DNA of 12,989 bases from Candidatus Bathyarchaeota archaeon (GTDB taxonomy: Archaea > Thermoproteota > Bathyarchaeia > 40CM-2-53-6), in NCBI GenBank assembly GCA_005882905.1, contig VBBG01000207.1, positions 1 to 12,989 of the forward strand. The letters run 5' to 3'. The stretch's first letter is position 1; each line of letters begins with the position of its first letter. Of the stretch, positions 12,024-12,989 are shown piece after piece. The notes beneath the pieces are model-generated. The model saw nothing but the letters and a program-made list of their open reading frames with translations, did no database searches and had not been told where the DNA came from. Position numbers and translations under genes: made by a program.

Positions 12024-12989
12024 TCAGCTAGTCGCAGCTGGGTCAGTCGTCCCCTCTGAAGCCTTGGCTAAGGATTCATTGTTATTTTCGAATCTGACTC
12101 TTCTCAGCCGGTTTGGCCCCCACCAAGCCCTACGTCCTAGCAGCGACATTCCTGCCGGTACAAGATAGGTGCGTACCACCATCGCGTCTAATATGACTGC
12201 GAGCCCGATGGCGAAGCCGAAGCCTTGCAGCAGACGATTAGATGATAATAACAGAGAGCCCAGCGCTCCCGCCAGAATCAGAGCGAGTGCAGTTATGATG
12301 CCACCCGTCCTGTCGACTGCGTCAACCACAGCCTGATGGGTTTCCTTGCCCCTTTGAGCCTCCTCTCTGATCCTGGTTAGAATGAAGATGTTGTAGTCCA
12401 TGCCGATTCCGTAGAGTAGCAGAAACAGGACAAGTGGTATGATGAAGAGGACGCCTGATTGCAGTACATGATTGAAGAAGAGAAGGGTGGCCGCGTATGC
12501 CCATGTGATGCTCAATCCAATCGACAGTATGCCAGTCATAGCCAAAGGATACGAGCCAAGTACTACCAGGAGAACGAAGAATATTGCTACGACCGTAATG
12601 ACCCTCATCGTATTGAACTGGCTTATCGTCTCGTTGGCAAAGTCGAGGGTCGAGGCCGAAGCGCCTCCGACAAGTATCGTGTCCTGTGCGAGCGACGGGT
12701 CCGAACTCTGTAGATTCACGACTAGGTTTCGTATATGACTGACAGTATCGAGAGAATTTGGCGTGAACGGCTCTTCATTGAAAAGCACGGTGAGCATGCC
12801 AGTCCGGTTGTCTCTTCCAATACTGGCTAGAACCGCAAGTTTCTGTTCCTGAGTCAGACTCGTCATGTTGGTTGCGTCGACGAGGATACCGTTGGGACGC
12901 GTTGGTCCGGTAACCTCCCTCACATTGGAAAGGTTTCCGATGCCCTGGCTCAGTTTTTCAATGCTGTCCGCCGAAACTCTTGTGAGATT
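12024..12989 (-). CDS. MMPL/RND-family transporter, C-terminal part (5' end outside window)
   Basis: The frame is open to the right window edge and gives 321 residues; a GTG at 12923 is internal, not the start. The first part is a soluble extracytoplasmic domain (QGIGNLSNVREVTG, then TILVGGASASTLDFANETIS). Five to six membrane helices follow: MRVITVVAIFFVLLVVLGS, YPLAMTGILSIGLSITWAYA, a segment ending IPLVLFLLLYGIGMDYNIFI, GIITALALILAGALGSLLL and GFAIGLAVILDAMVVRTYLV. GMDYNIFILTRIREE is the conserved MMPL/RND proton-relay helix and loop. Proteins of this family export lipids or drugs using the proton gradient; the substrate is unknown. The protein ends in a short polar tail. It leads into the membrane gene at 11064-11975. 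Confidence 0.88.
   Translation of the reverse strand, partial: NLTRVSADSIEKLSQGIGNLSNVREVTGPTRPNGILVDATNMTSLTQEQKLAVLASIGRDNRTGMLTVLFNEEPFTPNSLDTVSHIRNLVVNLQSSDPSLAQDTILVGGASASTLDFANETISQFNTMRVITVVAIFFVLLVVLGSYPLAMTGILSIGLSITWAYAATLLFFNHVLQSGVLFIIPLVLFLLLYGIGMDYNIFILTRIREEAQRGKETHQAVVDAVDRTGGIITALALILAGALGSLLLSSNRLLQGFGFAIGLAVILDAMVVRTYLVPAGMSLLGRRAWWGPNRLRRVRFENNNESLAKASEGTTDPAATS

Noticed and set aside
1..12989. CRISPR arrays, IS elements, phage or toxin-antitoxin genes
   Set aside because: No regularly spaced direct repeats, transposase motifs, integrase genes or paired small toxin-like genes were found by reading both strands.

Overview
The window looks like a chromosomal segment of an archaeon of roughly 50% GC, probably of the TACK/Thermoproteota side (Bathyarchaeia- or Nitrososphaeria-like). 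That placement is inference. The evidence is: AT-rich TATA-like boxes 25-33 bases before several start codons (leaderless or short-leader transcripts); poly-T rather than hairpin-plus-T termination behind the gene at 1613-3163; a tRNA gene with an encoded CCA and an extra ~32 nt in the anticodon loop; TTG starts; and archaeal-type AmrS, Nth and B12-binding radical SAM proteins. No phage, IS element, CRISPR array or defence island was seen.

Left part (1-3260): the start of an unrecognised minus-strand gene (1-214), then a divergent plus-strand cysteine-rich protein of unknown function (315-830). An 88-codon DCC-family (DUF393) thiol-disulfide protein follows at 1000-1266; it has no ATG, GTG or TTG and seems to start at CTG behind a strong AGGAGG. 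After a palindrome-rich gap comes a large minus-strand radical SAM protein with an N-terminal B12-binding-like domain (1613-3163) and a clear promoter.

Middle (3680-6800): a plus-strand group for oxidative stress and base-excision repair, with a PrxQ/Bcp peroxiredoxin, endonuclease IV (nfo) and endonuclease III (nth); nfo and nth are only 6 nt apart. They converge on a minus-strand pair, PduO-type cob(I)alamin adenosyltransferase followed by a HIT-family hydrolase. The stop codons of nth and the HIT gene share one CTAG.

Right part (6970-10520): AmrS, then an OSBS/N-succinylamino acid racemase of the enolase superfamily that keeps all its catalytic residues but is broken by a one-base frameshift near 8299-8301. 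Next are an all-helical minus-strand protein of unknown function (9540-9965), a 78-aa zinc-ribbon-like protein (10121-10357) and the intron-bearing tRNA (10410-10519), most like tRNA-Arg but with an anticodon loop that does not resolve cleanly.

Far right (10547-12989): three minus-strand membrane proteins, a small four-helix protein, a ~303-aa multi-spanning protein, and the C-terminal part of an MMPL/RND-type exporter that runs off the window. The last two may form an operon.

No obviously new multi-gene system is visible. The points most worth checking are the tRNA anticodon loop, the CTG-started DCC gene, the frameshifted racemase and the unassigned cysteine-rich protein.
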